A DNA stretch of 64,000 bases from UBA10649 sp037130755 (GTDB lineage: Bacteria; Actinomycetota; Actinomycetes; S36-B12): NCBI GenBank assembly GCA_037130755.1, contig JBAXSI010000001.1, positions 62,001 to 126,000 of the forward strand, read 5' to 3'. Below, in pieces: positions 8,548-18,211 of the stretch (its first letter is position 1; each line of letters starts with the position of its first letter). Made by a program: the position numbers and the translations under genes. A model generated the notes under the pieces. The model saw only the letters and a list, made by a program, of their open reading frames with translations. It searched no databases and was not told the origin of the DNA.

Positions 8548-9585
8548 CTACTTCGCCTTCTCGTCGTGCCCGCCGAACTCCTTGCGCATGGCGCTGAGGA
8601 TCTTGTCGGCGAACATGCCGGCGCCCTGCGACTCGAAGCGCTCGAAGAGCGAGGCGGTGAGCACGGGGCTCGGCACGCCCTCCTCGATGGCCGCGATCGA
8701 TGTCCAGCGACCTTCGCCCGAGTCGGACACGCGCCCGCTGAACTCGTCCAGCTCGGGTGACTTGTTGAGCGCGATCGCGGTCAGGTCGAGCAGCCACGAG
8801 CCCACGACGCTGCCCCGGCGCCAGACCTCCGCGATATCGGGCAGGTCAAGGTCGTACTGGTAGTACTGCGGGTCGGACAGTGGGGCCGTCTCGGCATCTG
8901 CGTCGCGGGCGACCTTCCCAGCGTTCGCGTGCTTGAGGATGTTCAGGCCCTCCGCGTACGCCGCCATCAGGCCGTACTCGATGCCGTTGTGGACCATCTT
9001 GACGAAGTGGCCGGCGCCGCTGGGGCCGCAGTGCAGCCAACCGCGCTCCGCGGGGGTGGGATCGCCTTCGCGGCCTAGCGTCCTGTCGGCTGACTCGAAG
9101 CCCGGAGCGATCGTGTCCCAGAGCCCGCTGAGGCGGTCGACCGCACGATCGGGGCCGCCGATCATCAGGCAGAAGCCGCGCTCGCGTCCCCAGACGCCGC
9201 CGGAGGTGCCCACGTCGAGGTAGTCGATTCCCTTGGCGGTCGCGGTTTCGCCGCGTCGGATGTCGTCGCGGTAATAGGAGTTGCCGCCGTCGATGAGGCA
9301 GTCACCGGAGTCCAAGAGCGCGGTCAACTGGGCGACGACGTCCTCGGTGATGTGTCCGGCGGGCACCATGACCCACACCGCGCGCGGCGCGGGGAGCGCC
9401 GCAACCAGGTCCGCGAGGCTCGAGGTTCCCGCTGCTCCCTCGGCGACGAGGGCCTCGACAGCGGCCTGCTGCGGGTCGTACACCACGGCGGAGTGGCCGT
9501 CGGCCATCGCCCGTCGAACGAGGTTGGCGCCCATGCGTCCCAGCCCCACCATTCCAAGCGTGACGCGCGCTGCCTGCTCGGACAC
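8548..9585 (-). CDS. gnd: 6-phosphogluconate dehydrogenase (decarboxylating)
   Basis: 345 residues of the shorter, GntZ/YqeC-like class. The Rossmann fingerprint GMVGLGRMGANL is near the N-terminus, the substrate-binding DGGNSYY and the active-site GPSGAGHFVKMVHNGIEY (catalytic Lys and His/Asn) follow, then a helical C-terminal domain. It oxidises 6-phosphogluconate to ribulose 5-phosphate plus CO2 in the pentose phosphate pathway; NAD versus NADP preference cannot be read. The GTG start at 9585 has an AAGGAG 7 bases upstream. The gene is divergent from pgi, a functionally related enzyme of glucose 6-phosphate metabolism. Confidence 0.94.
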   Translation of the reverse strand: MSEQAARVTLGMVGLGRMGANLVRRAMADGHSAVVYDPQQAAVEALVAEGAAGTSSLADLVAALPAPRAVWVMVPAGHITEDVVAQLTALLDSGDCLIDGGNSYYRDDIRRGETATAKGIDYLDVGTSGGVWGRERGFCLMIGGPDRAVDRLSGLWDTIAPGFESADRTLGREGDPTPAERGWLHCGPSGAGHFVKMVHNGIEYGLMAAYAEGLNILKHANAGKVARDADAETAPLSDPQYYQYDLDLPDIAEVWRRGSVVGSWLLDLTAIALNKSPELDEFSGRVSDSGEGRWTSIAAIEEGVPSPVLTASLFERFESQGAGMFADKILSAMRKEFGGHDEKAK

Positions 9586-9635
9586 TATGGACTCCTTCTG
9601 TTCAGGGACTCACACGCTAGTGGAAGGCTGTGGCC

Positions 9636-11267
9636 ATGACGACGCAACTTCCTCCAGAGGATCCCACTCTCACCGAGGCGTGGGCGGCCCTGAGCTCGGC
9701 AGCAGAGGCGCTCCTCGGTGTGACGATCCGCCAGTTGTGCGACGCCGATCCGAGCCGTCCGTCGGTCCTCACCTTCGAGGCGGCGGGCGTGCACCTGGAC
9801 CTGTCCCGGCAACGGTTGACCGCCGATGTGATGAAGTCGCTGCTCCAGCTCGCCGACGAGCGCGGCGTGCTGATCTGGCGCGACCGCATGCTGAGCGGCG
9901 CACACGTCAACCTGACCGAGGATCGTCCCGCGCTCCACACGGCCCTTCGCCTTCCTCCGGGCACGCCGCTGTCCGTGGATGGGCAGGACGTGTCCGCCGA
10001 CGTTCAGACAGTCCTCGATCGCATGTCGGTCTTCGCAGACGGTGTGCGCTCGGGAGCCTGGCTCGGCGCGACGGGCGAGAGGATCCGCGCGGTCGTCAAC
10101 ATCGGCATCGGGGGCTCGGATCTCGGTCCGGCCATGGCCTACGAAGCCCTGCGCCACCACAGCGACCGCGACATGACCTTCCGCTTCGTCTCCAACGTTG
10201 ACCCCACGGACCTCTCCGAGGCCATCCGGGATCTCGATCCGGCCACGACCATGTTCATCGTGGCATCGAAGACCTTCACGACTCTCGAGACCATCTCGAA
10301 CGCCCACGCTGCCCGCGCGTGGCTCGTCGATGCGCTCGGCGAGGACGCGGTCAGGCGGCACTTCGTCGCGCTCTCCACCAACGAGAAGAAGGTGGCGGAG
10401 TTCGGGATCGACGTCGCCAACATGTTCGGCTTCTGGGACTGGGTCGGCGGTCGGTTCTCGATGGACTCGGCCATCGGGCTGAGCACCATGATCGCCATCG
10501 GCAGCGAGGGGTTCCGCTCACTGCTCGCCGGCTTCCTCGCGATGGACGTGCACTTCGCCACCGCAGAGCCGCAGCGCAATGTGCCACTGCTGATGGGCCT
10601 CATCGCGGTGTGGAACCGCAACTTCCTGGACATCAACACCACGGCCGTGCTGCCGTACTCGCAGTACCTGTCGCGTTTCCCTGCCTACCTGCAGCAGCTG
10701 ACGATGGAGAGCAACGGCAAGGGCGTCCGGCTCGACGGCACGACCGTCGACTACGAAACGGGGGCCATCTTCTGGGGCGAGCCCGGCACCAATGGTCAGC
10801 ACTCGTTCTACCAACTCCTGCATCAGGGCACCACCACGGTGGCATGCGACCTGATCGTCGTCGCGCAAAGTGACAACCCGCTGGGGGAGCAGCAGGAGAT
10901 GCTCGTCGCGAATGCGCTCGCGCAGGCGTCCGTACTCGCCCGTGGCCGCTCCGAGGAGGAGGTCGCCGCGGACGGCACGCCCCCCGAGCTCGTCGCGCAC
11001 AAGGTCATGCCGGGCAATCGTCCGGTCTCACTCCTGACGGTGGCGCGCGTTGATCCGTTCACCCTGGGTGCGCTGGTGGCGCTCTACGAGCACAGCGTCT
11101 TCGTGCAGGGCGCGATCTGGGGCATCGACTCCTTCGACCAGTGGGGCGTGGAACTGGGCAAGAAGGTGGCCATGGGCATCCTCGGCGTGCTGGACGGGTC
11201 GAGCACCGCGTCCTTCGATCCCGAGACTGACGCGTCCATCGCGCTCTACCAACGCCTGAAGGCTTAG
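9636..11267 (+). CDS. pgi: Glucose-6-phosphate isomerase
   Basis: 543-residue cytosolic enzyme interconverting glucose 6-phosphate and fructose 6-phosphate. Family signatures are VNIGIGGSDLGP, the SKTFTTLET phosphate-binding loop, FWDWVGGRFS, the catalytic Glu region and GTNGQHSFYQLLHQG with the catalytic His. Length matches the long bacterial/eukaryotic form. ATG 9636 is preferred to GTG 9630 because GGAAGG (9622-9627) lies 8 bases before it. It is divergent from gnd across a 50-base gap. Confidence 0.97.
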   Translation: MTTQLPPEDPTLTEAWAALSSAAEALLGVTIRQLCDADPSRPSVLTFEAAGVHLDLSRQRLTADVMKSLLQLADERGVLIWRDRMLSGAHVNLTEDRPALHTALRLPPGTPLSVDGQDVSADVQTVLDRMSVFADGVRSGAWLGATGERIRAVVNIGIGGSDLGPAMAYEALRHHSDRDMTFRFVSNVDPTDLSEAIRDLDPATTMFIVASKTFTTLETISNAHAARAWLVDALGEDAVRRHFVALSTNEKKVAEFGIDVANMFGFWDWVGGRFSMDSAIGLSTMIAIGSEGFRSLLAGFLAMDVHFATAEPQRNVPLLMGLIAVWNRNFLDINTTAVLPYSQYLSRFPAYLQQLTMESNGKGVRLDGTTVDYETGAIFWGEPGTNGQHSFYQLLHQGTTTVACDLIVVAQSDNPLGEQQEMLVANALAQASVLARGRSEEEVAADGTPPELVAHKVMPGNRPVSLLTVARVDPFTLGALVALYEHSVFVQGAIWGIDSFDQWGVELGKKVAMGILGVLDGSSTASFDPETDASIALYQRLKA

Positions 11268-11304
11268 CCCTTCCGGCCGACGGAGGTCCCACCCCACCGA
11301 TGGG

Positions 11305-12156
11305 TTAGCGGTCGTCGGCTCCGCGGCGGCGCAGGTAGCGCTCGAACTCGCGGGCGATGGCCTCGCCGCTGGCCTCGGGCAGGTCTGCCGCATCGCGGGC
11401 TTCCTCGAGCTGCTTGACGTACTCAGCCACCTCGTCGTCATCGGCGGCAAGCTCGTCGACGCCGGCCTCCCACGCGCGGGCCTCCTCGACGAGCTCCCCG
11501 AGCGGCACCGGCACGTCGAGGATGTCCTCGATCCTGCGAACGAGAGCCAGCGTCGCCTTCGGGCACGGCGGCTGGGCGACGTAGTGCGGTACCGCTGCCC
11601 ACAGCGACACCGACGACATCCCGAACCGGCCGCACGCGTCCTGGATCACTCCGACGATGCCGGTCGGGCCCTCGTACGTCGAAGGCTCCAGACCGAGGTC
11701 TGCCTCGAGGGCCGCGTCGGACGTAGTTCCCGTGACGGGCACGGGTCGGGTGTGCGGGATGTCCGATAGGAGCGCGCCGAGCGTCACGATCATCGACACG
11801 TCAAGCTCCGCGGCGAGGCCGAGGATCTCCCGGACAAACTGCTGCCACTTCATATTGGGCTCGATGCCCTGCACCAGAACGATGTCGCGGGGGAACAGCG
11901 GCACCCGCGCGACATAGATGCGGGTCGCGGGCCAGGTGAGGCTGCGAATGCCCGTCTCGTCGACGCTGATGTGGGGGCGGTTCACCTGGTAGTCGTAGTA
12001 CTCCTCGGAGTCGAGGTCGGCCAGCGGTTGTGCGTCCCATACCTCCCTGAGGTGCGCAACGGCGCCGGACGCGGCATCACCGGCGTCGTTCCAACCCTCG
12101 AATGCGGCCACGAGCACGGGGTCGACCAGGGTCGGGAACTCGTCGAACTCGATCAT
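11305..12156 (-). CDS. PAC2 family protein
   Basis: 283-residue member of the PAC2 family, related to eukaryotic/archaeal proteasome assembly chaperones. Visible markers are VLVAAFEGWNDAG at the N-terminus, VLVQGIEPNMKW, TLGALLSDIPHTRP and the YEGPTGIVGVI segment. The C-terminal tail is acidic and helical, ending in RRRGADD. Role in bacteria is unresolved; it need not act with the 20S proteasome encoded about 8 kb away. ATG 12156 overlaps the stop of the upstream hydrolase gene (ATGA), so a longer in-frame start at 12555 is rejected. Confidence 0.88.
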   Translation of the reverse strand: MIEFDEFPTLVDPVLVAAFEGWNDAGDAASGAVAHLREVWDAQPLADLDSEEYYDYQVNRPHISVDETGIRSLTWPATRIYVARVPLFPRDIVLVQGIEPNMKWQQFVREILGLAAELDVSMIVTLGALLSDIPHTRPVPVTGTTSDAALEADLGLEPSTYEGPTGIVGVIQDACGRFGMSSVSLWAAVPHYVAQPPCPKATLALVRRIEDILDVPVPLGELVEEARAWEAGVDELAADDDEVAEYVKQLEEARDAADLPEASGEAIAREFERYLRRRGADDR

Positions 12157-13064
12157 GCCGCGCCTCCCGCCTTCGTCCCGTCGACACGTGCCGTTGCCAC
12201 GACCGTATCGATGAAGCCCGCCACCAAGTCCGGCCACTGCAAGGGTACGTCGTGGATCGCGCCCGCCCACCGGTGAACGATCAAGTTCGAATGCTGCGCA
12301 GCCGCCCGCAACGACGCCGACTTCAGCGAGTTCCACGGATCGGCGGCACCGTCGTCCGCCCGCCGCGGGTCGCAGATGGCCGCCCACAACGGGGTCTGCG
12401 CCGCCTCGCACGCGGCGAGGTCGCCAGCAGGGTCGGTGTCGAGCAGTCCATCGAGAACTGCGAGGTGCCGGGTGAGCCCGAGTCGTGAGTGCAGGCGCCC
12501 TTCGTCGTCGGCGACGAACGTCGGCGCGAGTGCGGCTTCGGTCTCGTCCGACCAAGCGCGCCCGAGTTCACTTGATCGGATCATCGACCACAGTTGCTCC
12601 GGTGGCAGTCCGAGGGCCGGGGGAGTGAGCCGGGCGCGCACCTCTTCGCGCGGCCCCATGCCGGCCGGGGACCACAGGCCACCGTCGATCAGCGCAGCAG
12701 CCGACACGCGTTCGGGATTGGTCGCGGCGGCCCGCAGCGCAACCGAGCCGCCCCACGAGTGTCCGGCGACGACGGCGCGCGACCAGCCCAGTGCGTCAAG
12801 GCACGCGATGACATCGGCGGCGCAGGCAGCGATCGAGAAGTCGGCGTCGGCCGGGGTGTCGGACTCGCCGTGCCCCCGCTGGTCCAGGCTCGCCACGGGG
12901 GCCGAGCGCAGCCGCGAGATCACCGGCCCCCAGAACAATCGCTGCTGGCTCAGCCCGTGCAGGAGCAGGACCGGCAGGCCGGTCGCATCCGCACGCCACG
13001 ACGACACCGTCAGTTCGGCCCCGTCGGCGCCGGGGAAACGGGTGTCCTGGCGCCCGGTCGACAT
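12153..13064 (-). CDS. Alpha/beta hydrolase
   Basis: 303-residue alpha/beta-hydrolase-fold enzyme. The oxyanion region is LLLHGLSQQRLFW, the nucleophile elbow is GHSWGGS, SLDQRGHGESD is family-typical, and a late His (AGAIHDVPLQ) completes the triad. The substrate is unknown. Start 13064 is chosen because a TACGGT box lies exactly six bases upstream and because the longer frame would run into metH. Translationally coupled to the PAC2 gene. Confidence 0.88.
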   Translation of the reverse strand: MSTGRQDTRFPGADGAELTVSSWRADATGLPVLLLHGLSQQRLFWGPVISRLRSAPVASLDQRGHGESDTPADADFSIAACAADVIACLDALGWSRAVVAGHSWGGSVALRAAATNPERVSAAALIDGGLWSPAGMGPREEVRARLTPPALGLPPEQLWSMIRSSELGRAWSDETEAALAPTFVADDEGRLHSRLGLTRHLAVLDGLLDTDPAGDLAACEAAQTPLWAAICDPRRADDGAADPWNSLKSASLRAAAQHSNLIVHRWAGAIHDVPLQWPDLVAGFIDTVVATARVDGTKAGGAA

Positions 13065-13070
13065 GTGGTC

Positions 13071-13076
13071 ACCGTA
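13071..13076 (-). promoter_or_regulatory. -10 box of alpha/beta hydrolase-PAC2 operon
   Basis: TACGGT on the minus strand, six bases before ATG 13064. Paired back to back with the metH -10 box 31 bases away. Confidence 0.55.
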
Positions 13077-13106
13077 GTGCGTGCTAGCGCTTGCATCGTC
13101 GGTCGG

Positions 13107-13112
13107 TAGGCT
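13107..13112 (+). promoter_or_regulatory. -10 box of metH (leaderless)
   Basis: TAGGCT, seven bases before ATG 13120. The absence of any leader means there is no room for a cobalamin or SAM riboswitch ahead of metH. Confidence 0.55.
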
Positions 13113-13119
13113 TCGGTCA

Positions 13120-16100
13120 ATGTCTGGTTCCCCCAACGCGACCCCGCATCCCACGCGTGGGCGCGGGTCCCTGCGCGACGCCCTGTCCAAGCGGGTTGTC
13201 GTGGCCGACGGAGCGATGGGCACCATGCTCCAGGCCGCGGATCCGTCCCTTGACGACTTCCAGGGCTACGAGGGCTGCAACGAGATCCTCAACGTCACGC
13301 GTCCCGAGCTCGTGGCCAGCGTCCACGACGCGTACTTCGCGGTCGGCGTGGACTGCGTCGAGACCAACACCTTCGGGGCCAACCTCGCCAACCTCGGCGA
13401 GTACGACATCCCCGAGCGCATCTTCGAGCTTGCCCAGGCCGGCGCGGCGATCGCACGCCAGGTAGCCGACGACTGGACGGCGCCCGGGCATCCACGGTGG
13501 GTCCTCGGCTCCGTCGGCCCCGGCACGAAGCTGCCCAGCCTCGGACACTCGCCGTACGCCGTCCTCCGCGACGCGTACCAGCAGCAGGTCGCCGGACTCG
13601 TCGCAGGCGGAGCCGATGCGATCCTCATCGAAACCTCGCAGGACCTGCTCCAGGCGAAGGCGGCCATCATCGGCGCCCGACGCGCGCTGCGCGAGGCCGG
13701 CGCGGACCTGCCGGTGTTCGCCCAGGTCACCGTCGAGACCACCGGGACGATGCTGCTCGGAACGGAGATCGGCGCCGCCCTCACTGCGCTCGAGCCGCTG
13801 GGCATCGACCTGATCGGTCTCAACTGCGCCACGGGCCCGAGCGAGATGAGCGAGCACCTGCGCACCCTCAGCAAGACCGCGATAGTCGGCATCTCCTGCA
13901 TGCCGAACGCCGGACTGCCGGTGCTGACGTCGGCCGGCGCGCACTACCCGCTCAGCCCCGCCGAGCTCGCCGATGCCCATGACACCTTCACGCGCGACTT
14001 CGGCCTGAGCCTCGTCGGCGGCTGCTGCGGAACGACCCCTGAGCACCTCAAGCACGTCGTGGATCGTGTCCGCGGGCGCGACATCACGCCGCGCCGACCG
14101 CACCACGAGGCTGCCGCAGCGTCGCTGTACCAAGCAGTACCGTTCCGTCAGGACACCGCCTACCTGTCGATCGGCGAGCGCACCAACGCCAACGGGTCCA
14201 AGGCGTTCCGCGACGCGATGCTGGCCGAGAAGTGGGACGACTGCATCGAGATCGCACGGGACCAGATCCGCGACGGGGCCCACCTCCTCGATCTCTGCGT
14301 CGACTACGTCGGTCGCGACGGCGTCGCGGACATGCGCGAACTGGCCGGCCGACTCGCGACCGCGTCCACCCTGCCGATCGTGCTGGACTCGACTGAGCCC
14401 AACGTGCTCGTCGCCGGGCTGGAGATGCTCGGCGGCCGGGCCGTCATCAACTCGGTCAACTACGAGGACGGCGACGGCCCCGACTCCCGCATGAGCCGGA
14501 TCATGCCCATCGTCATGGAGCACGGCGCCGGCGTCGTCGCCCTGACCATCGACGAGGAGGGCCAGGCCCGGACCACCGAGTGGAAGGTCCGCGTCGCGGA
14601 CCGCCTGATCAGGGACCTGCGCGATCGGTGGGGCATGTCGGTCGGCGACATCCTCGTCGACACGCTCACCTTCCCCATCGCCACCGGCCAGGAGGAGACG
14701 CGCCGCGACGGCATCGAGACCCTCGAGGCGATCAAGCAGCTCAAGACCCTCTACCCCGACGTCCAGACCACGCTCGGCGTCTCGAACGTCTCGTTCGGTC
14801 TGAATCCGGCTGCCCGACAGGTCCTCAACTCGGTCTTCCTCCACGAGGCGATCAACGCCGGCCTCGACTCGGCCATCGTTCATGCCTCGAAGATCCTCCC
14901 GATGTCGAAGATCCAGGACGAGCAGCGTCATGTCGCACTTGATCTCGTCTACGACCGACGGACCTTCGACGACGACGGCAACTGCACGTACGACCCGCTG
15001 CAGGTGTTCCTCGGGCTCTTCGATGGTGTCGAGGCGCGTTCGCTCAACGCCTCGAAGGCCGAGGAGCTCGCTGCTCTTCCGCTCTTCGAGCGCCTGCAGC
15101 GCCGCATCGTCGACGGCGAGAAGCAGGGCCTCGAGGCCGATCTCGATGCCGCGCTCGCTGACCGACCGGCCCTCGAGATCATCAACGACACCCTGCTCGC
15201 CGGCATGAAGGTCGTGGGCGAGCTCTTCGCGTCCGGCGAGATGCAGCTGCCGTTCGTGCTCCAGAGCGCCGAGGTCATGAAGACCGCCGTGGCGTACCTC
15301 GAGCCGCACATGGAGAAGACCGACGAGGCCGGCAAGGGCACCATCGTCCTGGCCACGGTCAAGGGCGACGTGCATGACATCGGCAAGAACCTCGTCGACA
15401 TCATCCTGAGCAACAACGGCTACACCGTCGTGAACATCGGCATCAAGCAGCCGATCAGTGCCATCCTCGAGGCCGCCGAGACCAGCAACGCGGACGTCAT
15501 CGGGATGAGCGGACTCCTGGTCAAGAGCACCGTCATCATGCGCGAGAACCTCCAGGAGATGAACTCCCGCAAGGTGTCGGCCAGGCTCCCCGTGGTGCTG
15601 GGCGGAGCAGCCCTCACCAGGTCCTTCGTCGAGCAGGACCTCGCCGACATCTACGAGGGCGAAGTCCGCTACGCCCGCGACGCCTTCGAGGGCCTGCGCC
15701 TGATGGACGCCTACATGGCCGTCAAGCGCGGCGTGCCGGGCGCAGTCCTGCCCGAACGCCGGGTGCGACGCGTCACCACCGCTGCCCGTCCCACCATGAC
15801 CGACGAGGCCGACATGCCGTCCCGGTCCGACGTCGCCATCGACGTCCAGATCCCCACCCCGCCGTTCTGGGGCGACCGCATCGTCAAGGGCGTCTCACTC
15901 GCGGAGTACGTGCCATTCCTGGACGAGCGCGCCCTGTTCCTCGGCCAGTGGGGCCTCAAGGCCGCCAGGGGCGACGGACCGTCATACGAGGAGCTCGTCG
16001 AGACGGAGGGCCGACCGCGACTGCGTCACTGGCTCGACCGCATCCAGACCGAGGGCATGATCGAGCCGGCGGTCGTCTACGGCTACTTCCCCTGCTACTC

Positions 16101-16650
16101 CGAGGGCAACGACCTTGTCATCGTGAACGGCGTCGACGACCCCAGCGAGCGCGTCCGCTTTCCCTTCCCGCGACAGCGTCGTGATCGGCATCTGTGCCTG
16201 TCGGACTTCTTCCGGCCCAAGGAGTCCGGCGAGCTCGACGTCGTCGCCTTCCACATCGTCACGATGGGCCAAGCGGCATCCAAAGCCACGGCTGAGCTCT
16301 TCGCGGCGGACTCCTACCGCGACTACCTTGAGCTCCACGGCCTGTCGGTGCAGCTGACCGAGGCGCTGGCCGAGTACTGGCACGCGCGGGTTCGCGAGGA
16401 GCTCGGGCTCGCCGCCATGGACAGCACCGACATGGACTACCTCATCGCGAAGCAGGGCTACCGCGGGTCGCGCTACTCGTTCGGGTACCCGGCTTGCCCG
16501 GACCTCGAGCAGCAGGTCCAGCTCATGGAGCTTCTCGACCCCGGACGCATCGACGTCACCTTGTCCGAGGAGTTCCAGCTCCACCCGGAGCAGTCGACGA
16601 GCGCGATCATCGCTCACCATCCTGAAGCCAAGTACTTCAACGCCACGTGA
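13120..16650 (+). CDS. metH: Cobalamin-dependent methionine synthase
   Basis: 1176 residues carrying all four MetH modules in order. The homocysteine-binding barrel (about 20-340) has zinc cysteines in GLNCATGP and GGCCGTTPEH near residue 301. The pterin/methyl-THF barrel begins around 347 (SIGERTNANGSKAF). The cobalamin cap and Rossmann domains carry DVHDIGKN near residue 750, whose His is the lower cobalt ligand. The C-terminal reactivation domain binds AdoMet (YGYFPCYSEGNDL near 986; RYSFGYPACPDLE later). It transfers methyl from methyl-THF to homocysteine via methylcobalamin. ATG 13120 is preferred over GTG 13081 because of the leaderless -10 box and because the longer form would overlap the divergent promoter. 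Confidence 0.98.
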   Translation: MSGSPNATPHPTRGRGSLRDALSKRVVVADGAMGTMLQAADPSLDDFQGYEGCNEILNVTRPELVASVHDAYFAVGVDCVETNTFGANLANLGEYDIPERIFELAQAGAAIARQVADDWTAPGHPRWVLGSVGPGTKLPSLGHSPYAVLRDAYQQQVAGLVAGGADAILIETSQDLLQAKAAIIGARRALREAGADLPVFAQVTVETTGTMLLGTEIGAALTALEPLGIDLIGLNCATGPSEMSEHLRTLSKTAIVGISCMPNAGLPVLTSAGAHYPLSPAELADAHDTFTRDFGLSLVGGCCGTTPEHLKHVVDRVRGRDITPRRPHHEAAAASLYQAVPFRQDTAYLSIGERTNANGSKAFRDAMLAEKWDDCIEIARDQIRDGAHLLDLCVDYVGRDGVADMRELAGRLATASTLPIVLDSTEPNVLVAGLEMLGGRAVINSVNYEDGDGPDSRMSRIMPIVMEHGAGVVALTIDEEGQARTTEWKVRVADRLIRDLRDRWGMSVGDILVDTLTFPIATGQEETRRDGIETLEAIKQLKTLYPDVQTTLGVSNVSFGLNPAARQVLNSVFLHEAINAGLDSAIVHASKILPMSKIQDEQRHVALDLVYDRRTFDDDGNCTYDPLQVFLGLFDGVEARSLNASKAEELAALPLFERLQRRIVDGEKQGLEADLDAALADRPALEIINDTLLAGMKVVGELFASGEMQLPFVLQSAEVMKTAVAYLEPHMEKTDEAGKGTIVLATVKGDVHDIGKNLVDIILSNNGYTVVNIGIKQPISAILEAAETSNADVIGMSGLLVKSTVIMRENLQEMNSRKVSARLPVVLGGAALTRSFVEQDLADIYEGEVRYARDAFEGLRLMDAYMAVKRGVPGAVLPERRVRRVTTAARPTMTDEADMPSRSDVAIDVQIPTPPFWGDRIVKGVSLAEYVPFLDERALFLGQWGLKAARGDGPSYEELVETEGRPRLRHWLDRIQTEGMIEPAVVYGYFPCYSEGNDLVIVNGVDDPSERVRFPFPRQRRDRHLCLSDFFRPKESGELDVVAFHIVTMGQAASKATAELFAADSYRDYLELHGLSVQLTEALAEYWHARVREELGLAAMDSTDMDYLIAKQGYRGSRYSFGYPACPDLEQQVQLMELLDPGRIDVTLSEEFQLHPEQSTSAIIAHHPEAKYFNAT

Positions 16651-16656
16651 TCTGAC

Positions 16657-17325
16657 GTGACCTCCTCGCCCGCCGCGATCCTCTTCGACATGGACGGCAC
16701 CCTCATCGACAGCGAGGGCCTCTGGCTGAAGGCCGAGATCACGGTGATGTCCGAGCTGGGCGCCACCTGGACCGACGAAGACCAGGCCTACTGCCTGGGC
16801 GGACCGTTGGAGCGGGTCGTTGACTACATGCTCCAGCGGAGCGCGAGCCTGGAGCCGCCATCCTTCGTGATGGACCGCCTTCTTGACACCATGGAGGAGT
16901 ACTTCCGGCAGAGCCCGCTTTCCTGGCGTCCGGGCGCCCGCGGACTGCTCGCCGAGGCACGTCATCGCGGCGTGCCCACAGCATTGGTCTCGGCATCCTG
17001 GAACCGCCTGATCGACGCGGTCAGCGCCAAGATCGACGACGATCTCGGAATGCGGGCGTTCGACGTCGTCGTCGCCGGGGACGACGTCGCCAACAGCAAA
17101 CCGCACCCGGAGCCGTACCTGACCGCCGCCGAGCTGCTCGGTGTCTTGCCGCGTGAATGCCTGGCCCTGGAGGACTCGCCCACGGGGGTCGAGTCGGCGA
17201 TGGCCGCCGGCTGCCGGGTCATTGCGATCCCGCACATCGCCGATGTCGACGCCCGCCGAGCCCTGGTCGTCGACACGCTCGAGGGCTGGTCGGTCGACGA
17301 ACTCTGGGCCGCGGCTCCCGCCTGA
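16657..17325 (+). CDS. HAD family phosphatase (beta-phosphoglucomutase-like)
   Basis: 222-residue haloacid dehalogenase superfamily hydrolase. Motif I ILFDMDGTLIDSE contains the nucleophilic Asp and the general acid Asp; motif II is ALVSAS, motif III includes NSKPHPEPYL, and motif IV is ALEDSPTGVES. An alpha-helical cap lies between motifs I and II, as in the beta-phosphoglucomutase group. The substrate is unknown. It starts at a GTG six bases after the metH stop and is probably cotranscribed with it. Confidence 0.88.
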   Translation: MTSSPAAILFDMDGTLIDSEGLWLKAEITVMSELGATWTDEDQAYCLGGPLERVVDYMLQRSASLEPPSFVMDRLLDTMEEYFRQSPLSWRPGARGLLAEARHRGVPTALVSASWNRLIDAVSAKIDDDLGMRAFDVVVAGDDVANSKPHPEPYLTAAELLGVLPRECLALEDSPTGVESAMAAGCRVIAIPHIADVDARRALVVDTLEGWSVDELWAAAPA

Positions 17326-17329
17326 CGGA

Positions 17330-18169
17330 CTAGTCGACGGGCTGTGCCTCGACACGTGAACTGGTGGGCCAGTCCTGCCGCGCAGGCAGCGGTGGGGGAG
17401 TGCCGCCCCAGGCCGGGCACAGCGCCCGGTGGCTGCACCAATCGCACAGCCGCGAGGGCGACGGGTCGAACGCCGACGCGTCGGCCGCGCGCGAGATGGC
17501 ATCGCGGAGGGCGAGCACCTTGCGCTCGGTCGATCGCAGGTCGTCGGCGTCCGGCTCGTAGCGCAGCACCTCCGAGTTGCCCAGGTACATCAACTGCAGG
17601 AGCCGCGGGACGTCGCCGGTCATGCGCCACCACACCAGCGCGTAGAAGCGCATCTGGAACATGGCCTTGGTCTCGAAGCCCGGACCGGGTGAGCGTCCGG
17701 TCTTGTAGTCGACGATGCGCACATCGCCGCCGGGGGACAGGTCCACCCGGTCGATGAAGCCGCGCGCCTCGAACGACGGTTCGAGCTGCACGGACACGCC
17801 GAGCTCACGTGCATGCGGCTCGAGCCGGCGAGGGTCCTCGAGGCCGAAGTACGAGTCGATCAGTGCGGCCACCTCGGGTCCGCCGACCTGCTCGCGCACA
17901 ATGTCGGCCGACTCGGCCGAGTCGCGCTCCAGCTCGCTGAAGGCGCGTCCGACGAGCGTCGCGACGGCGGCGGGCGTGCGCTCGCTGGCGGGCAGGTCAT
18001 ACAGGGTCTCGAGGGCGCGATGGATCAAAGAGCCGCGAATCGCAGCGACGGACGGCTCCTCGGGCAGTCGGTCGATCGACCGGAAGCGGAAGAGCAGCGG
18101 ACACGTCATGAAGTCCGAGGCGCGCGACGGCGACAGCGAGGATGGGAACGGAAGATCCAGCGCTGACAT
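17330..18169 (-). CDS. RecB-like PD-(D/E)XK nuclease with Fe-S cysteines
   Basis: 279-residue RecB-family exonuclease (Cas4/AddB-C-like domain). The catalytic core is IVDYKTGRSPG near residues 155-165, with an upstream GSLIHRALE helix. Four cysteines, one near the N-terminus (DFMTCPLLF) and three at the C-terminus (LCDWCSHRALCPAW), fit a 4Fe-4S cluster as in AddB and Cas4. It likely acts on single-stranded DNA ends, but there is no helicase partner or CRISPR locus nearby. Orthologues occupy the same place next to trmI in mycobacteria. A TAGGCT box six bases before the ATG indicates a leaderless transcript. Confidence 0.88.
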   Translation of the reverse strand: MSALDLPFPSSLSPSRASDFMTCPLLFRFRSIDRLPEEPSVAAIRGSLIHRALETLYDLPASERTPAAVATLVGRAFSELERDSAESADIVREQVGGPEVAALIDSYFGLEDPRRLEPHARELGVSVQLEPSFEARGFIDRVDLSPGGDVRIVDYKTGRSPGPGFETKAMFQMRFYALVWWRMTGDVPRLLQLMYLGNSEVLRYEPDADDLRSTERKVLALRDAISRAADASAFDPSPSRLCDWCSHRALCPAWGGTPPPLPARQDWPTSSRVEAQPVD

Positions 18170-18175
18170 GCCCGC

Positions 18176-18181
18176 AGCCTA
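18176..18181 (-). promoter_or_regulatory. -10 box of RecB-like nuclease (leaderless)
   Basis: TAGGCT on the minus strand, six bases before ATG 18169; divergent from the trmI box at 18200. Confidence 0.6.
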
Positions 18182-18199
18182 TTCACCGGGGCTGACGGA

Positions 18200-18205
18200 T
18201 AGCCT
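18200..18205 (+). promoter_or_regulatory. -10 box of trmI (leaderless)
   Basis: TAGCCT, six bases before GTG 18212. Confidence 0.6.
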
Positions 18206-18211
18206 TCGATC

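Noticed and set aside
13065..13119. Cobalamin or SAM riboswitch before metH
   Set aside because: Only 55 bases separate metH from the divergent gene and the transcript appears leaderless, leaving no room.
13117..15375. Open frame of 752 codons antisense to metH
   Set aside because: Shadow of metH in a GC-rich genome; no domain features.
17330..18169. Cas4-like nuclease as a sign of a CRISPR system
   Set aside because: The Cys/PD-(D/E)XK pattern fits Cas4, but no repeats or other cas genes are present, and this is the usual actinobacterial RecB-like neighbour of trmI.
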